A stretch of 45,092 nucleotides of DNA, from the NCBI GenBank assembly GCA_964383675.1, contig CAYLHX010000012.1, forward strand, positions 1 through 45,092. Direction: 5' to 3'. A program made the position numbers and the translations under genes. Positions 35,771-43,446 of the stretch are shown here, in pieces. This stretch comes from CAYLHX01 sp964383675. GTDB taxonomy: Bacteria; Patescibacteriota; Gracilibacteria; UBA1369; LOWO2-01-FULL-3. Numbering within the stretch: position 1 is the first letter of the stretch; each line of letters begins with the position of its first letter. A model generated the notes under the pieces. The model saw only the letters and a list, made by a program, of their open reading frames with translations. It had not been told where the DNA came from and ran no database searches.

Positions 35771-36216
35771 TGAAAGTTGTAATCCAGAAATCAGGCGCCG
35801 CCAAAGTCGAGGTGGACAAACAAATCGTGGGACAAATCAATGACGGATTAGTAATCCTACTTGGAATTACTCACGATGACGATGACCAAGACATCGAATA
35901 TCTTACGGAAAAAATAATCAACCTAAGACTTTTTGAGGAAAGCGAAAAGTATTTTGAAAAATCGGCACTGGAAGCTCAAAAAGAGATACTGTTAATATCG
36001 CAGTTCACACTCTACGCCAGCTGTAAAAAAGGTCGCAGACCGGATTTCATCAATGCCGCCAAGCCGGAAATTGCAAAACCGCTTTATGAAAAATTCATTA
36101 AAAGCTTGGAAAATAAAGGAATAAAAGTTGCAACTGGCGAATTTGGCGCTATGATGCATGTAAGCCTGGTCAACCAAGGACCGGTCACAATAATTATAGA
36201 CAGTAAAGAAAAATAA
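35770..36216 (+). CDS. dtd: D-aminoacyl-tRNA deacylase
   Basis: Dtd removes D-amino acids (and glycine from mischarged tRNA-Ala) from tRNA. The 148 residues match the family length. The catalytic motifs are present: SQFTLYASCKKGRRPDF (SQFTL) and the cross-subunit NQGPVT (Gly-Pro motif; here N-x-G-P-V-T). It sits between the DUF3467 gene (1-nt overlap) and glyS (1-nt gap), so it is in an operon with a glycyl-tRNA synthetase, which fits its known action on Gly-tRNA. Confidence 0.95.
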   Translation: MKVVIQKSGAAKVEVDKQIVGQINDGLVILLGITHDDDDQDIEYLTEKIINLRLFEESEKYFEKSALEAQKEILLISQFTLYASCKKGRRPDFINAAKPEIAKPLYEKFIKSLENKGIKVATGEFGAMMHVSLVNQGPVTIIIDSKEK

Positions 36217-36217
36217 T

Positions 36218-37585
36218 ATGGATCAAGTAGTCGCACTATGTAAACGCAGAGGTTTCATCTATCCCGGATCGGACATTTACGGAGGATTCGCCAATACCTG
36301 GGATTACGGACCATACGGCGCGCAGCTAAAAAAGAACATCAAAGACTTTTGGTGGAAGACTTTTGTCCAGGAACGCGATGACATTATCGGCTTGGATTCG
36401 GCAATTCTAATGAACCCAAAAGTTTGGGAGGCCTCCGGACACGTCGGTTCTTTTTCCGACCCTCTTATGGATTGTAAAAACTGTCAGGAAAGGGTCCGCG
36501 GCGATAAACTGATAGAGGGAAAACTGGGGATTGAGGCCGCGGCCGGAAAGTCTCTTAAAGAAATCAGCGAAATAATTAAAGAAAATCAAATTCCATGTCC
36601 AAAATGTGGAAAATGCGATTTCACCGATGCCAGATCCTTCAACCTAATGTTCAGAACCCATCAGGGTGTAATCGAAGAGACCGCCTCCACGGTATACTTG
36701 AGGCCGGAAACCGCACAGGGGATTTTCGTAAACTTCAAAAACATTACCCAAACCACTCGTGCCAAAATTCCTTTTGGCATGGCTCAAATCGGTAAAGCTT
36801 TCAGAAATGAAATCACCCCCGGCAACTTCACCTACAGAACTCGGGAATTCGAACAGATGGAGATCGAATATTTCATTGCGCCAAAACCGGAAGCTGAGAT
36901 TAAAAGAATGTTCGATAAATGGAAACAGGAGTGCTGGCAGTGGTATTTGGACCTGGGCATCAAAACCGACAACCTCCGCTACCGCGAACACGAACAGGAT
37001 GAGCTTTCTCACTACTCCACCATGACCTTCGATATCGAATACAAATTCCCTTTCGGTTGGGGAGAACTCATGGGGCTAGCATATAGAGGCTGCTTCGATC
37101 TTTCTCAACATCAAAAATTTTCCGGTCAAAACATGGAGTACGTCGATCAGGCCACTAATGAAAAATACCTTCCCCACGTAATCGAACCATCATTCGGTGC
37201 CGATCGCACCACCCTGATAACCTTATTGGATGCCTACGTGGAAGATGAAATTAACGGTGAAAAGCGCACAGTAATGAAGTTCGACCCTAAAATCGCTCCG
37301 GTTAAGGCTGCCATCTTTCCACTTATGAAAAAGCCGGAGTTAAGCAAGGTGGCCGAGAAGATATTCAACGATCTAAAATCCGAATTTCAGCTGGAATACG
37401 ATGATTCCGGGGCAATAGGTAAAAGATATCGCCGTCAGGACGAAATCGGAACGCCTTTCTGCATCACCGTAGACTTCGACAGCCTGGAGGATCAAAGTGT
37501 CACTATCAGAGATCGCGACACCTTGGAGCAAAACCGCATTGAGATAAGCAAAATCGCTGAAATTCTGCGCGAAAAACTTAAATAA
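36218..37585 (+). CDS. glyS: glycine-tRNA ligase (dimeric alpha2 type)
   Basis: This is the class II synthetase of the single-chain, eukaryote/archaeal-like type rather than the alpha2beta2 bacterial type. The 455 residues include KRRGFIYPGSDIYGGFANTWDYGP at the N-terminus (cut: KRRGFIYPGS, then FANTWDYGP), motif 2 FRNEITPG...RTREFEQMEIEYF, and motif 3 around PSFGADRTTLITLL. The C-terminal anticodon-binding domain ends at the stop. A CKNCQ..CPKCGKC set of cysteines may bind zinc. This form is common in CPR. It is the last gene of the operon. Confidence 0.97.
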   Translation: MDQVVALCKRRGFIYPGSDIYGGFANTWDYGPYGAQLKKNIKDFWWKTFVQERDDIIGLDSAILMNPKVWEASGHVGSFSDPLMDCKNCQERVRGDKLIEGKLGIEAAAGKSLKEISEIIKENQIPCPKCGKCDFTDARSFNLMFRTHQGVIEETASTVYLRPETAQGIFVNFKNITQTTRAKIPFGMAQIGKAFRNEITPGNFTYRTREFEQMEIEYFIAPKPEAEIKRMFDKWKQECWQWYLDLGIKTDNLRYREHEQDELSHYSTMTFDIEYKFPFGWGELMGLAYRGCFDLSQHQKFSGQNMEYVDQATNEKYLPHVIEPSFGADRTTLITLLDAYVEDEINGEKRTVMKFDPKIAPVKAAIFPLMKKPELSKVAEKIFNDLKSEFQLEYDDSGAIGKRYRRQDEIGTPFCITVDFDSLEDQSVTIRDRDTLEQNRIEISKIAEILREKLK

Positions 37586-37622
37586 AGAGATTCGGCACCT
37601 AAAACATTAAAAACAGCCGTAA

Positions 37623-37645
37623 CGCTTGTAAAAAAGCGCTTTTTC
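37623..37645 (+). terminator. intrinsic terminator after glyS
   Basis: CGCTT-GTAAAA-AAGCG followed by CTTTTT, about 38 nt past the glyS stop. Confidence 0.7.
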
Positions 37646-37688
37646 TGCTAAAATAATAGGATAATTTGAAGTAGAAACAAAAACACAA

Positions 37689-40385
37689 ATGAAGGATTTT
37701 TTCCTTAAACTCTGGCAATACATCGTGGCAAATCCGATACAAACCTTGATTTTGATAGTCGCAGTCTATCTGGGCTTCATTTTGGGATTACGAGTCATGC
37801 GCAACCTATACCAAGTTAGACAGTCCAAAAAACTGATCTACATGAGAGTAACCTTGCCAAGAAAAGAGTCGCAAAAAGACAAAGAGAGCGAAACCGACAA
37901 AGATTTCCGTGAAAAAATTTCCATCATGGCTCAGTTCTTCAGGAACCTGCATGAAACCAGAGAGCTTAATCTTTGGAACATCATTAGAACCAGACTTTTT
38001 CAAAATAACATTTTCACCTTCGAATTGGTTTCACATCAAAAAGTCGTAGACTTCTACATAACATCCCCCAAGTATTACCAAGATATAATCGAGAAGCAAC
38101 TTACCTCCTACTATCCCGACGCCGACATTCAAATCATGGAGGAATACCAACTCTTACTTCCCGGCGACAAAGTAAAATGCCACTACGCCTACACCGAAAA
38201 CAACTACTGGTTCCCAATAAAAACTTATAAAGTTGTTGAACATGACCCTCTGGAAGATCTAACCAACATTTTCTCCAAAATGGAGGAAACCGAGAGCGCC
38301 GTTATTCAGCTTGTCATGAGACCTAGAAGTGATAAGTGGACCAAAAAAGCTGAAAAATTCGGCGAAGCTTACTTCAAAGGCAAGAAGGCCGGTGGCCTAA
38401 AAATACCTATCCTTGGTCCAATAGTTAACGTTTTCAAGGGCATATTTCTTGGCTACGAGAAGATGGATCAGGAACAGGCTCAAGGGGGCGACGGCTATGT
38501 GCGTATGTTGCAATCCAAAGAGGATGTAGCTAAAAGAATCGGTGAAAAGTCCTCTCAATCCGGCTTTGATACGGTGATAAGACTTATTGCCATCGCCAAA
38601 ACCGAAGATCGCGCAGAAGAAATTAACAACAACATGATAGTGGCATTCAATCTCTACAAAGACACCTCGTCCAACTGGTTTCAAACAAAAAGACTGTTCC
38701 TCATAGATTCAATTAACGACAAATGGTTATACTTTAACTTTAAGAAGCGCCTACTGGATACCAGATTCCTGTTTTTGGGAGAACGCAATTCCATTCTTAG
38801 CGAAGAGGAATTGGCCAGCATCTACCATCTGCCTACCAGCAAATACAACAAGAGCCCGGTAATCCGTTGGTTGGATTACAAAGTGTTACCGGCACCATTG
38901 GAACTCCCGGCCGAAGGCATCTTGTTGGGTCACAATGTCTATCGAGGAAACAAACGCGAAGTTCGCTTCCTGAAAAAAGATCGCTCCAGACATCACTACA
39001 TCATCGGTAAATCCGGTTCCGGTAAATCCAGCCTTTTATCATACATGGCCAGACAGGACATCGCGAACGGCGAGGGAGTCTGTGTAGTAGATCCGCACGG
39101 CGACCTGATTGAAGACATCCTGGAATATGTACCGAAAGAAAGAGCCAAAGACGTAATCGTTTTCGACCCCAGTGATTTGGAGCGCCCAATGGGTCTAAAC
39201 ATGCTCGAGGCCAACGACTCGGCCCAAATGGACATGGCCTCCTCCGAAGCTACCGAGATCTTCATCAAACTGTTTGGCGATGAGATCTTCGGCCCACGTA
39301 TCCAACACTACTTCAGAAACGCCTGTCTTACATTGATGGAAGACAAAGAAGAAGGTGCAACCTTGATCGACGTACCGCGTATATTCACCGACGACGCTTT
39401 CTTGAAATATAAGGTTAAAAAGGTTAAAAATCCGGTCGTTAAATCCTTCTGGCAACACGAATACGCTAACACCGGTGATCGCGAAAGACAGGAGATGATT
39501 CCCTATTTCAGCTCCAAGTTTGGTCCTTTCATCACCAACTCGATCATGAGAAACACCATTGGCCAAAAACAATCGGCCTTTGACTTCAGAAAGGTGATGG
39601 ACGAGGGCAAGATTCTCTTCGTAAAACTTTCAAAAGGTAAGATCGGTGGTCTAAACACTCAGCTACTCGGTTTGATTATTGTAGCCAGAATCCAGATGGC
39701 TGCCATGAGCCGTGCCGATATGCCCGAAGAGGATCGTAAAGATTTCTTTCTCTACGTGGATGAGTTCCAGAATTTCGCCACCGACAGTTTCAGCACCATC
39801 CTCTCCGAGGCTCGAAAATACCGACTAAATCTAATCATGGCTCATCAGTACATAAATCAGCTGGTGGTGAGCAAGTTCGGGCAAACCTCAACTCAAATCA
39901 GAGACGCTGTCTTTGGTAACGTCGGTACGCTTTGTTCCTTTAAGGTTGGTGCCGACGACGCCGAATACTTGTCTAAAGAGTACGCACCGCTTCTCACTGA
40001 ACAGGACATCATCGGCATTTCAAACTACAAAATGTACATGAAGTTAAATATCAACAACACCACTTCGCGACCATTTTCCTGCAACACCATCTGGGACACA
40101 ACCGGCCAAAACAAGAAGGTGGCCAAGATCATTAAGGAATACTCACGACTAAAACACGGTCGAAAAAGAGACTTCGTGGAACAAGAGATTACCACTCGCA
40201 TCGGCATCGACATGAATGCCGCGCCGGTAGATCTAAGCAAAATACCCGGACAACCCGGCGCTCAAAACCCTGCGGAAGGCAACGCCATGGCTCAATTATT
40301 GGCGGGCGGCGGGGGAGCACCGCCGGCAATACCTCCGGCCACTGCACCAGAGGAGGAAGAGGGCGAGGCGAAAAAGGAAGAATAA
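37689..40385 (+). CDS. membrane-anchored VirD4/TraG-like ATPase, paralogue 2
   Basis: The 898-aa paralogue of the protein at 15081 has the same order of parts. One N-terminal transmembrane helix (about 15-35) is followed by the shared long region starting VTLPRKESQKDKESE. The motor has Walker A GKSGSGKSS (about 439-447), VVDPHGDLIEDI, FDPSDLERPMGLN, and Walker B FLYVDEFQNF (about 690-697) with SEARKYRLNLIMAHQY. It adds a C-terminal Pro/Ala/Gly-rich tail (about 840-898, with GGGGAPPAIPP and an acidic end) missing from paralogue 1. It was placed with type IV coupling-like ATPases by motif only. A GATAAT-type box and an AAACAAAAACACAA leader precede the ATG. Confidence 0.85.
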   Translation: MKDFFLKLWQYIVANPIQTLILIVAVYLGFILGLRVMRNLYQVRQSKKLIYMRVTLPRKESQKDKESETDKDFREKISIMAQFFRNLHETRELNLWNIIRTRLFQNNIFTFELVSHQKVVDFYITSPKYYQDIIEKQLTSYYPDADIQIMEEYQLLLPGDKVKCHYAYTENNYWFPIKTYKVVEHDPLEDLTNIFSKMEETESAVIQLVMRPRSDKWTKKAEKFGEAYFKGKKAGGLKIPILGPIVNVFKGIFLGYEKMDQEQAQGGDGYVRMLQSKEDVAKRIGEKSSQSGFDTVIRLIAIAKTEDRAEEINNNMIVAFNLYKDTSSNWFQTKRLFLIDSINDKWLYFNFKKRLLDTRFLFLGERNSILSEEELASIYHLPTSKYNKSPVIRWLDYKVLPAPLELPAEGILLGHNVYRGNKREVRFLKKDRSRHHYIIGKSGSGKSSLLSYMARQDIANGEGVCVVDPHGDLIEDILEYVPKERAKDVIVFDPSDLERPMGLNMLEANDSAQMDMASSEATEIFIKLFGDEIFGPRIQHYFRNACLTLMEDKEEGATLIDVPRIFTDDAFLKYKVKKVKNPVVKSFWQHEYANTGDRERQEMIPYFSSKFGPFITNSIMRNTIGQKQSAFDFRKVMDEGKILFVKLSKGKIGGLNTQLLGLIIVARIQMAAMSRADMPEEDRKDFFLYVDEFQNFATDSFSTILSEARKYRLNLIMAHQYINQLVVSKFGQTSTQIRDAVFGNVGTLCSFKVGADDAEYLSKEYAPLLTEQDIIGISNYKMYMKLNINNTTSRPFSCNTIWDTTGQNKKVAKIIKEYSRLKHGRKRDFVEQEITTRIGIDMNAAPVDLSKIPGQPGAQNPAEGNAMAQLLAGGGGAPPAIPPATAPEEEEGEAKKEE

Positions 40386-40418
40386 ATTTAAGACTACAAA
40401 AAACAAAACACCTGCCTA

Positions 40419-40447
40419 TTGACAAAAATGCGTTTTATTGATAGAAT
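40419..40447 (+). promoter_or_regulatory. sigma-70 promoter of GC-rich cassette 1
   Basis: The -35 is TTGACA (40419-40424), the spacer is 17 bp, and the -10 is TAGAAT (40442-40447). It is in AT-rich sequence about 34 bp past the end of the VirD4-like gene. The predicted start at about 40454 gives a leader of about 409 nt. Confidence 0.85.
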
Positions 40448-40504
40448 TAGAGGCTTTGTAAGATAGAAGATTCTCTATTTATACAAACGTCCTTTAAAAC
40501 TAGT

Positions 40505-40598
40505 AAGTGGAGAGCCATCTGTCTCTCAAACATGGCATGGCGCCTGGCTTATTTCAAGCCTGAGCGACTGTCTCGAGCGATAGATCCTCTCTCTACTT
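40505..40598 (+). ncRNA. branched RNA structure in the leader of cassette 1
   Basis: AAGTGGAGAG (40505-40514) pairs with CTCTCTACTT (40589-40598) in a 10-bp closing stem with one G-U. Inside are GCCAT/ATGGC and GGCTT-ATTTC-AAGCC hairpins and a CGA/TCG element. The family is not recognised; it may be a regulatory leader or a separate small RNA. Confidence 0.5.
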
Positions 40599-40672
40599 CA
40601 AACGCATTTGCTTTAATGCAAATTAGACTTTAGTTAAATCAAGTTCATCTACTTTCTCATCTTTCCAGCCCA

Positions 40673-40722
40673 CACAGGCTCTTTAAAGTTTTAAAATAAT
40701 TTAAGACCTAAAAGAGCCTGTG
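40673..40722 (+). promoter_or_regulatory. 12-bp stem-loop in the leader of cassette 1
   Basis: CACAGGCTCTTT (40673-40684) and AAAGAGCCTGTG (40711-40722) form a perfect 12-bp stem with a 26-nt AT-rich loop. The left arm contains GCTCTTTAA, which matches a boxA-like antitermination sequence. No T run follows, so it is not an ordinary terminator. Confidence 0.65.
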
Positions 40723-40735
40723 ATGGAGCAAAGGA

Positions 40736-40852
40736 ACAGGTGTCCTAGCGGCACCAAACCTACGCCCCAATCGCATTCACAGATGCACGCCTTTAACAGG
40801 CTCCCGGGGCTTAGGCCTAACTCCGGAAAGACGTGCGACACCTGTCGACAGG
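40736..40852 (+). promoter_or_regulatory. inverted repeats just upstream of the GC-rich gene 1 start
   Basis: ACAGGTGTC (40736-40744) and GACACCTGT (40837-40845) are a perfect 9-bp inverted repeat 92 nt apart. The second arm overlaps the palindrome CCTGTCGACAGG (40841-40852), which runs into the Shine-Dalgarno. Pairing could hide the ribosome-binding site, but this is inference. Confidence 0.4.
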
Positions 40853-40854
40853 AG
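40850..40854 (+). promoter_or_regulatory. Shine-Dalgarno of GC-rich gene 1
   Basis: AGGAG, 8 nt before the ATG at 40863. It decides the start: the frame is open for 10 more codons upstream, but that start lacks a signal peptide and a ribosome-binding site. Confidence 0.85.
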
Positions 40855-40862
40855 AGACCGAG

Positions 40863-41663
40863 ATGAAGACGCAGACCCGTTTCTACACCGCCGCCCGCGC
40901 CGTCATGGCGTTGGGCATCATGGCCGCGAGCTTCGTGCTCATGGCCGCCCACCCCAACACCGCCTACGCCGACACGCCGACGCTGACCGCCACGCAGGAG
41001 ACGCTCCTGGAGGAGTTCGTCGAGCAGTTCGACTCGGACACCCCCTACCCCGAGGGGCGCTGGTCGCAGTACCACGCCCTGAAGAAGTTCCTGGGGGACA
41101 AGTCCGCGTCGGGTGAGCTCAAGGTGATCGACCAGTTCCTCCGCACCCCGTCCACCGGTTCCGCCATCCTCCCGCCCTTCTGCGCCACCCTGGCGCACGC
41201 CGACTGCTTCAAGGCCCTGATCATGTTCCACGAGTCCTTCCCGCTCTCCAAGGAGGCGGCGAAGACCAAGTGGGGCGCGATGTCCATGGCCGACAAGCTC
41301 GTCGTCGTCACCACGTTCGGCGCGGATCTCCGCTACGCCCTCAGCCAGTACGCGCCGGACGAGGGCACCACCGAAGAGTGGTCGAAGAAGTCCGATAAGG
41401 ACGTCCTCACCTTCCTCGGCGCCAGCGCGGACAACTGGCACGCGTTGCGGGCCTACATCCGCTCGGCCCCCCGCGAGAAGGGCAGCTCGGTGCTCCGGAA
41501 CCCCTGGAAGGGCAACTCCACCAAGCCGCAGGTCACCACCGTCGTTCAGGAGGTGGACTGCAGCAAGGTGAAGGCCTGCCTCAGCGGCACGGACTGCCCG
41601 TGCAAGTGCCCCGAGAAGGCCCCGGCCCCCGTCGTCGCCCCGGTCCGGAAGGAGGTGAAGTAG
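40863..41663 (+). CDS. GC-rich exported protein of unknown function, cassette 1
   Basis: The 266-aa protein has a typical Sec signal peptide (MKTQTRF..., hydrophobic core ending in HPNTAYA, cut after about residue 36). The mature part is mostly helical, with several Trp and Phe. The C-terminus is cysteine-rich (DCSKVKACLSG, then DCPCKCPEK) followed by a Pro/Ala/Val/Lys tail. I recognise no domain. The base composition is unlike every AT-rich neighbour: in the first 20 codons 19 end in G or C, against 5 of 20 in the gene at 43268. It has a canonical Shine-Dalgarno, while the AT-rich genes do not. An AT-rich sigma-70 promoter and a long leader precede it and a GC-rich terminator follows. Horizontal origin or a chimeric assembly would both fit. 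Confidence 0.8.
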   Translation: MKTQTRFYTAARAVMALGIMAASFVLMAAHPNTAYADTPTLTATQETLLEEFVEQFDSDTPYPEGRWSQYHALKKFLGDKSASGELKVIDQFLRTPSTGSAILPPFCATLAHADCFKALIMFHESFPLSKEAAKTKWGAMSMADKLVVVTTFGADLRYALSQYAPDEGTTEEWSKKSDKDVLTFLGASADNWHALRAYIRSAPREKGSSVLRNPWKGNSTKPQVTTVVQEVDCSKVKACLSGTDCPCKCPEKAPAPVVAPVRKEVK

Positions 41664-41754
41664 CCGCAAGGCAACACGTGGCCAGTTAAACGGTCGCGCT
41701 CCCAAAGCTAAAGTCTAGTGCAACAGAAGCGAATGTACTGAAGCTGAAGGGAGG

Positions 41755-41790
41755 AAAGGCCCGCCGTCTACGACGCGCGGGCCTTTCTGT
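41755..41790 (+). terminator. terminator of GC-rich cassette 1
   Basis: AAAGGCCCGC (41755-41764) pairs with GCGGGCCTTT (41777-41786), a 10-bp stem with a 12-nt loop, then TCTGTTAT. It lies 92 nt past the stop. Confidence 0.8.
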
Positions 41791-41811
41791 TATACAAGCC
41801 AAAAATAAACA

Positions 41812-41837
41812 AAAAGTTCTCCCCGGGGACAACTTTT
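41812..41837 (-). terminator. terminator after the 466-aa gene
   Basis: AAAAGTT-C-TCC-CCGG-GGA-C-AACTTTT forms a hairpin with a CCGG loop and one C-C mismatch. On the minus strand a T-rich tract follows. It lies 30 nt past the stop of the AT-rich gene and can act in both directions. Confidence 0.7.
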
Positions 41838-41867
41838 ATAATTTCAACAAATCCACTAAGCCCTCAA

Positions 41868-43268
41868 CTACCTACCGGCCACTTCTTGCTTCAAAGTCTT
41901 ATACTTAGCTAATTTTTCATTCATTTCCGCCACGACAGGGGAATCCGAACTATAGCGTCCGGAACCTATCAAAAACTCCAAAGACTTAACAGTCTGGTCA
42001 ATAACATCACTTTTATTGGAAGAAAGCTCATAGGCGTTGTCCGCTGCGGCAATAATTGAGCGATGATAGTACAAATCGTCCAAATCGGGCGTAATCATCC
42101 CAACTCGACCATATTTGTCCAAGAACTCCAATTGCCTTTTTACGGCCCAAAAGTTCAGGTTTTTATAGCGCCCGTTATCCTTGCTTTCCGGATCTTCATA
42201 AAAATCCACAAATTTTCCGCTAAATTGACGCATAGCGGCAACCAAAGTATCGATTCCATTGGCTCGTTTGGACTCAAAAAGCCTTCGGGAGGCAGTATCG
42301 TTAACATTAGCCCAAAAAGCCGGATCTTCAAGTGCAGTTGGTGGCATGGCTGAAAGCCAGGGCTCAAGAAAAGCAACAAAATCCTTAAATTCGGTAATCT
42401 CCGACTCTTTTATCTCATAAAATTCAAAAAATTCGGGAGTATTAAAGGCCGGCCTCGGCTCGGTCTCAGCGGTTTCAGGCTGCACCACAGGCGCCTCGGC
42501 CACTGCAGGCTCAACAACCGGAACATCAGGCTCACTAGCAGCCTTTTTACGCGTAGTCATATAGACAAAACGATCTTTCACACCGTCTTTCTTGCCTTTT
42601 CCACTACCTTTAACAATTTTTAAAGTTTCAACAGACAAGGAATCAGCTGTTCCATCCAAAGCGGGATATACCGTTAATATACGATCAAAACCGGTGGCAA
42701 AATTCAAAAAACCCTCACTGCCATAAATAAAGGAGCCACCACTTGACTTCACAAGCTTAAAAACGTCATTTTTAAAACCACGGAATTGACGCTTAAAGTC
42801 AGTTTTTTCGAGCTGCCCGTACTTTGCAAACAACTCGACCGCGGGCTTTAACTTTTCATACCACTTCAAAGTCTCAGCATCAAATTTTTGGTAACATTTG
42901 GTCATCACCAAAGCCGCGTTCATGAACTTCTCATACCAATCTGGCTTGTGCCACTTCATGGCGTAAGCGTCGGAATCCACGGAGGCCACAATCGTAGCCG
43001 GATCTTTTTCCCTCATTTTTTTGACAATCTCAGAGTTTTTACGAGTTTCGCCGGACTTGAAAACTTCGGAAAAAACCTCAGTCTCCGACTCAACCTCTTC
43101 TCTCAGATTCGCACGAGCCACCGGTGCCAGATTCGCGCTTAACTGAAGCCTTTCAGCCACATGAAAACGTGCTTGACTCACAAGCCCCTCGGTTGCGACC
43201 TCACGCATTTCAGCAGCACTTTGCGGTCCTAAGCCGCCATGATCCGGACTAAGAGCTTCATCAGCCAT
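41868..43268 (-). CDS. hypothetical protein, 466 aa
   Basis: I do not recognise this protein. It has no signal peptide. Residues 1-240 are mostly helical and rich in aromatic residues (for example WHKPDWYEKFMNAALVM). An acidic Pro/Val/Glu linker at about 244-275 (VPVVEPAVAEAPVVQPE) leads to a second helical part (about 276-466, with FFEFYEIKESEITEFKDFV). The base composition is the AT-rich type of most of the window. It is flanked on both sides by the GC-rich cassettes. The promoter is TGTGGTATAAT, and the leader is AATAAATAAAAACAAAA. Confidence 0.7.
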   Translation of the reverse strand: MADEALSPDHGGLGPQSAAEMREVATEGLVSQARFHVAERLQLSANLAPVARANLREEVESETEVFSEVFKSGETRKNSEIVKKMREKDPATIVASVDSDAYAMKWHKPDWYEKFMNAALVMTKCYQKFDAETLKWYEKLKPAVELFAKYGQLEKTDFKRQFRGFKNDVFKLVKSSGGSFIYGSEGFLNFATGFDRILTVYPALDGTADSLSVETLKIVKGSGKGKKDGVKDRFVYMTTRKKAASEPDVPVVEPAVAEAPVVQPETAETEPRPAFNTPEFFEFYEIKESEITEFKDFVAFLEPWLSAMPPTALEDPAFWANVNDTASRRLFESKRANGIDTLVAAMRQFSGKFVDFYEDPESKDNGRYKNLNFWAVKRQLEFLDKYGRVGMITPDLDDLYYHRSIIAAADNAYELSSNKSDVIDQTVKSLEFLIGSGRYSSDSPVVAEMNEKLAKYKTLKQEVAGR

Positions 43269-43290
43269 TTTTGTTTTTATTTATTAAACA

Positions 43291-43301
43291 ATTATACCAC
43301 A
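43291..43301 (-). promoter_or_regulatory. extended -10 promoter of the 466-aa gene
   Basis: TGTGGTATAAT on the minus strand, with the -10 at 43291-43296. It is followed by a 22-nt A-rich leader. Confidence 0.65.
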
Positions 43302-43330
43302 AATAAGCCCTTTTTTAAAGGACATAAATA

Positions 43331-43370
43331 AACCAAGGCCCGACGAACGAATTCGCCGGGCCGATTGGTT
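43331..43370 (-). terminator. strong hairpin ending GC-rich cassette 2
   Basis: AACCAA / TTGGTT enclose GGCCCG / CGGGCC and CGAA / TTCG, one long imperfect hairpin. On the minus strand TTTATTTATG follows. With the adjacent hairpin at 43400-43421 it forms a tandem terminator after the lipoprotein gene. Confidence 0.65.
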
Positions 43371-43399
43371 GCCATCACTGTGTCGATGCCGAGTAGGGA

Positions 43400-43421
43400 G
43401 CCCGCCGATGGTCAGGCGGGC
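43400..43421 (-). terminator. second hairpin downstream of GC-rich gene 2
   Basis: GCCCGCC-GATGGTCA-GGCGGGC, a 7-bp GC stem extended by AGGG / CCCT. No T tract follows directly on the minus strand, so alone it is a weak terminator or an mRNA-end stabiliser. Confidence 0.5.
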
Positions 43422-43446
43422 GCCCTTTGCCGTTGCCGAGACTCGA

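Noticed and set aside
40673..40700. boxA-like GCTCTTTAA read as the leader of an rRNA operon
   Set aside because: No 16S sequence follows; a protein gene does. Kept only as a motif inside a stem.
40701..41705. Long open frame on the minus strand opposite GC-rich gene 1 (334 codons)
   Set aside because: High GC leaves few stops. Arg/Gly/Leu-rich repeats without domains, and no ribosome-binding site; the plus-strand frame has a signal peptide and Shine-Dalgarno.
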